A stretch of 8,092 bases of DNA, from assembly GCA_028292075.1 (NCBI GenBank), contig JAQGNA010000086.1, forward strand, positions 1 through 8,092, read 5' to 3'. This document shows positions 7,059 to 8,092 of this stretch, in pieces; positions within the stretch are counted from its first letter, which is position 1, and the number at the start of each line of letters is the position of its first letter. Under the pieces are notes generated by a model. It saw nothing but the letters and a program-made list of their open reading frames with translations. It searched no databases and had not been told where the DNA came from. The translations under genes and the position numbers were made by a program. Origin of the DNA: Rhodoferax sp. GTDB taxonomy: Bacteria; Pseudomonadota; Gammaproteobacteria; Burkholderiales; Burkholderiaceae.

Positions 7059-7692
7059 ACAGGCCGCGCTTTCGTGGTTTACGCCCGGCCTGATGGCTGG
7101 CGTCGACGAGGCCGGGCGTGGGCCGTTGGCGGGCCCGGTCATGGCCGCCGCGGTAATCCTCGACGACCTGCGGCCGATCCACGGCCTTGCCGATTCCAAG
7201 AAGCTCAGCGCGGCCCGACGCGACGAGCTTTACGATGAGATTCGCGCCAAGGCGCTGTGCTGCTCCGTCGCGCATGCCACGGTGGAGGAAATCGACACCC
7301 TGAACATCCTGCAGGCCACCATGCTCGCCATGCGCCGCGCCGTCGAGGGCCTGCGCCTCACGCCGGTGCGCGTGCTGGTCGACGGCAACCGCCTGCCCAT
7401 GCTCAAGATCATGGCCGAGGCCATCGTCAAGGGCGACGCGCTGGTGCCGGCCATTTCCGCGGCGTCCATCCTGGCCAAGGTCACCCGGGACCGCTGGTGC
7501 AACGAAATCGACGCCGACTATCCCCATTACGGCTTTGCCACCCACAAGGGGTACGGCACCACGGCCCACCTGGACGCACTGCGTGCCCACGGCGCCTGCC
7601 CTCTGCACCGCCGCACCTTCAGCCCGGTGACTGAAGCGCTGGCACTCGGGCCCGCGGGCCTGGGCCAGGTGGTGGTCGGGGGCGTCTGGTGA
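7027..7692 (+). CDS. rnhB: RNase HII
   Basis: RNase HII nicks RNA-DNA hybrids and starts removal of single ribonucleotides left in DNA. From ATG 7027 it is 221 residues. [14 protein letters not shown] opens the domain. Asp27, Glu28, Asp119 (LVDGNR) and Asp137 (VKGDALV) match the four catalytic acids of E. coli (16, 17, 108, 126) with one constant offset of 11, so the core has no gaps there. [28 protein letters not shown] and [11 protein letters not shown] are further signatures. A later ATG at 7093 would leave only two residues before GVDE, where E. coli has about 13 and the first strand begins, so I prefer 7027. That start lies 32 nt inside lpxB in another frame, with no clear Shine-Dalgarno. 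After the conserved [10 protein letters not shown] there is a short extra tail ([14 protein letters not shown]) of unknown use. Presence after lpxB is common in proteobacteria. Confidence 0.94.
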   Translation: MRSKKSSPAPEQAALSWFTPGLMAGVDEAGRGPLAGPVMAAAVILDDLRPIHGLADSKKLSAARRDELYDEIRAKALCCSVAHATVEEIDTLNILQATMLAMRRAVEGLRLTPVRVLVDGNRLPMLKIMAEAIVKGDALVPAISAASILAKVTRDRWCNEIDADYPHYGFATHKGYGTTAHLDALRAHGACPLHRRTFSPVTEALALGPAGLGQVVVGGVW

Positions 7693-8092
7693 CTTCGGCC
7701 AGCGTCACGCACGTCTCGTCGCGCGACAACCCGCTGTTGAAAGACCTGCGCCGGCTGTCTCAAGACAGCACGGCCTACCGCAAGCAACAGCGGGTCTGGC
7801 TTGAAGGCGACCACCTTTGCCGCGCCGCCCTGGCGCGCGGCCGCAAGCCTGGCATTGCCGTGTTCGCCGAATCGTTCTGGCCCGTGGCTCAGGTCGACTA
7901 CGCCGATGCCGCGCCGCGCGCCGTCGTGCTGCCCGATGTCCTGTTCGCCGAACTCAGCAGCCTCGAGTCGCCGGCCCGCATGGGGTTCGTGCTCGACCTG
8001 CCCGGGCCTGGCGAGGCGAACCTGCTGCCCGGCGCCGCAGCGGTGGTGCTCGACCGCGTGCAGGACGCCGGCAACGTGGGCTCGATTCTGCG
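7689..8092 (+). CDS. TrmH/SpoU-family RNA 2'-O-methyltransferase, 5' part (runs off window)
   Basis: This SpoU-family enzyme would methylate a ribose 2'-OH in rRNA or tRNA using S-adenosylmethionine. Only 134 complete codons are visible. The N-terminal part ([15 protein letters not shown], then [14 protein letters not shown]) resembles the small RNA-binding domain seen in TsnR/RlmB-like members. From residue 121 comes [14 protein letters not shown] plus the first two bases of an Arg codon. This is SpoU motif 1, with its conserved Asn (129) and Arg (135). The AdoMet-binding knot (motifs 2 and 3) lies beyond the right edge, so substrate and exact family member cannot be named. The GTG start overlaps the rnhB TGA in a 4-nt GTGA, which suits translational coupling; no other in-frame start nearby fits as well. 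There is no stop in the window. Family confident, symbol withheld. Confidence 0.85.
   Translation, partial: MTSASVTHVSSRDNPLLKDLRRLSQDSTAYRKQQRVWLEGDHLCRAALARGRKPGIAVFAESFWPVAQVDYADAAPRAVVLPDVLFAELSSLESPARMGFVLDLPGPGEANLLPGAAAVVLDRVQDAGNVGSIL

Overview
The window is GC-rich and all nine coding regions lie on the + strand. The proteins read as a betaproteobacterium, most likely a comamonad (Variovorax/Acidovorax/Polaromonas-like). That placement rests on remembered protein character and the gene order rseP-bamA-skp-lpxD-fabZ-lpxA-lpxB-rnhB-TrmH/SpoU methyltransferase, not on a database search. This is the classic outer-membrane biogenesis cluster of Gram-negative bacteria, followed by two nucleic-acid genes.

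Layout: 1-773 is the 3' part of rseP (site-2 protease of the sigma-E envelope stress pathway). 818-3115 is bamA (outer-membrane protein insertase) and 3115-3639 is skp/ompH (periplasmic chaperone that delivers proteins to BamA). 3662-4651 lpxD, 4648-5091 fabZ, 5101-5889 lpxA and 5889-7058 lpxB encode four steps around lipid A synthesis. 7027-7692 is rnhB (RNase HII). 7689-8092 is the 5' part of a TrmH/SpoU-family RNA methyltransferase, cut by the window end. No stretch over 50 bp between genes is empty of coding sequence.

How the genes work together: RseP senses and relays envelope stress, while Skp and BamA build the outer-membrane proteins. FabZ dehydrates 3-hydroxyacyl-ACP for phospholipid synthesis, whereas LpxA and LpxD draw on the same 3-hydroxyacyl-ACP pool for lipid A, and LpxB joins the two acylated glucosamines. 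Most junctions overlap or nearly touch (1, 4, 1, 32 and 4 nt overlaps), so the genes are probably one transcript with translational coupling.

This is an ordinary, conserved housekeeping region. I found no mobile element, CRISPR array, RNA gene or unknown system. The points worth a second look are an abrupt switch to AT-rich synonymous codons at the bamA/skp junction, which may hide a promoter or initiation signal, and several unusual residues in LpxA at positions that set acyl-chain length or lie near the active site.
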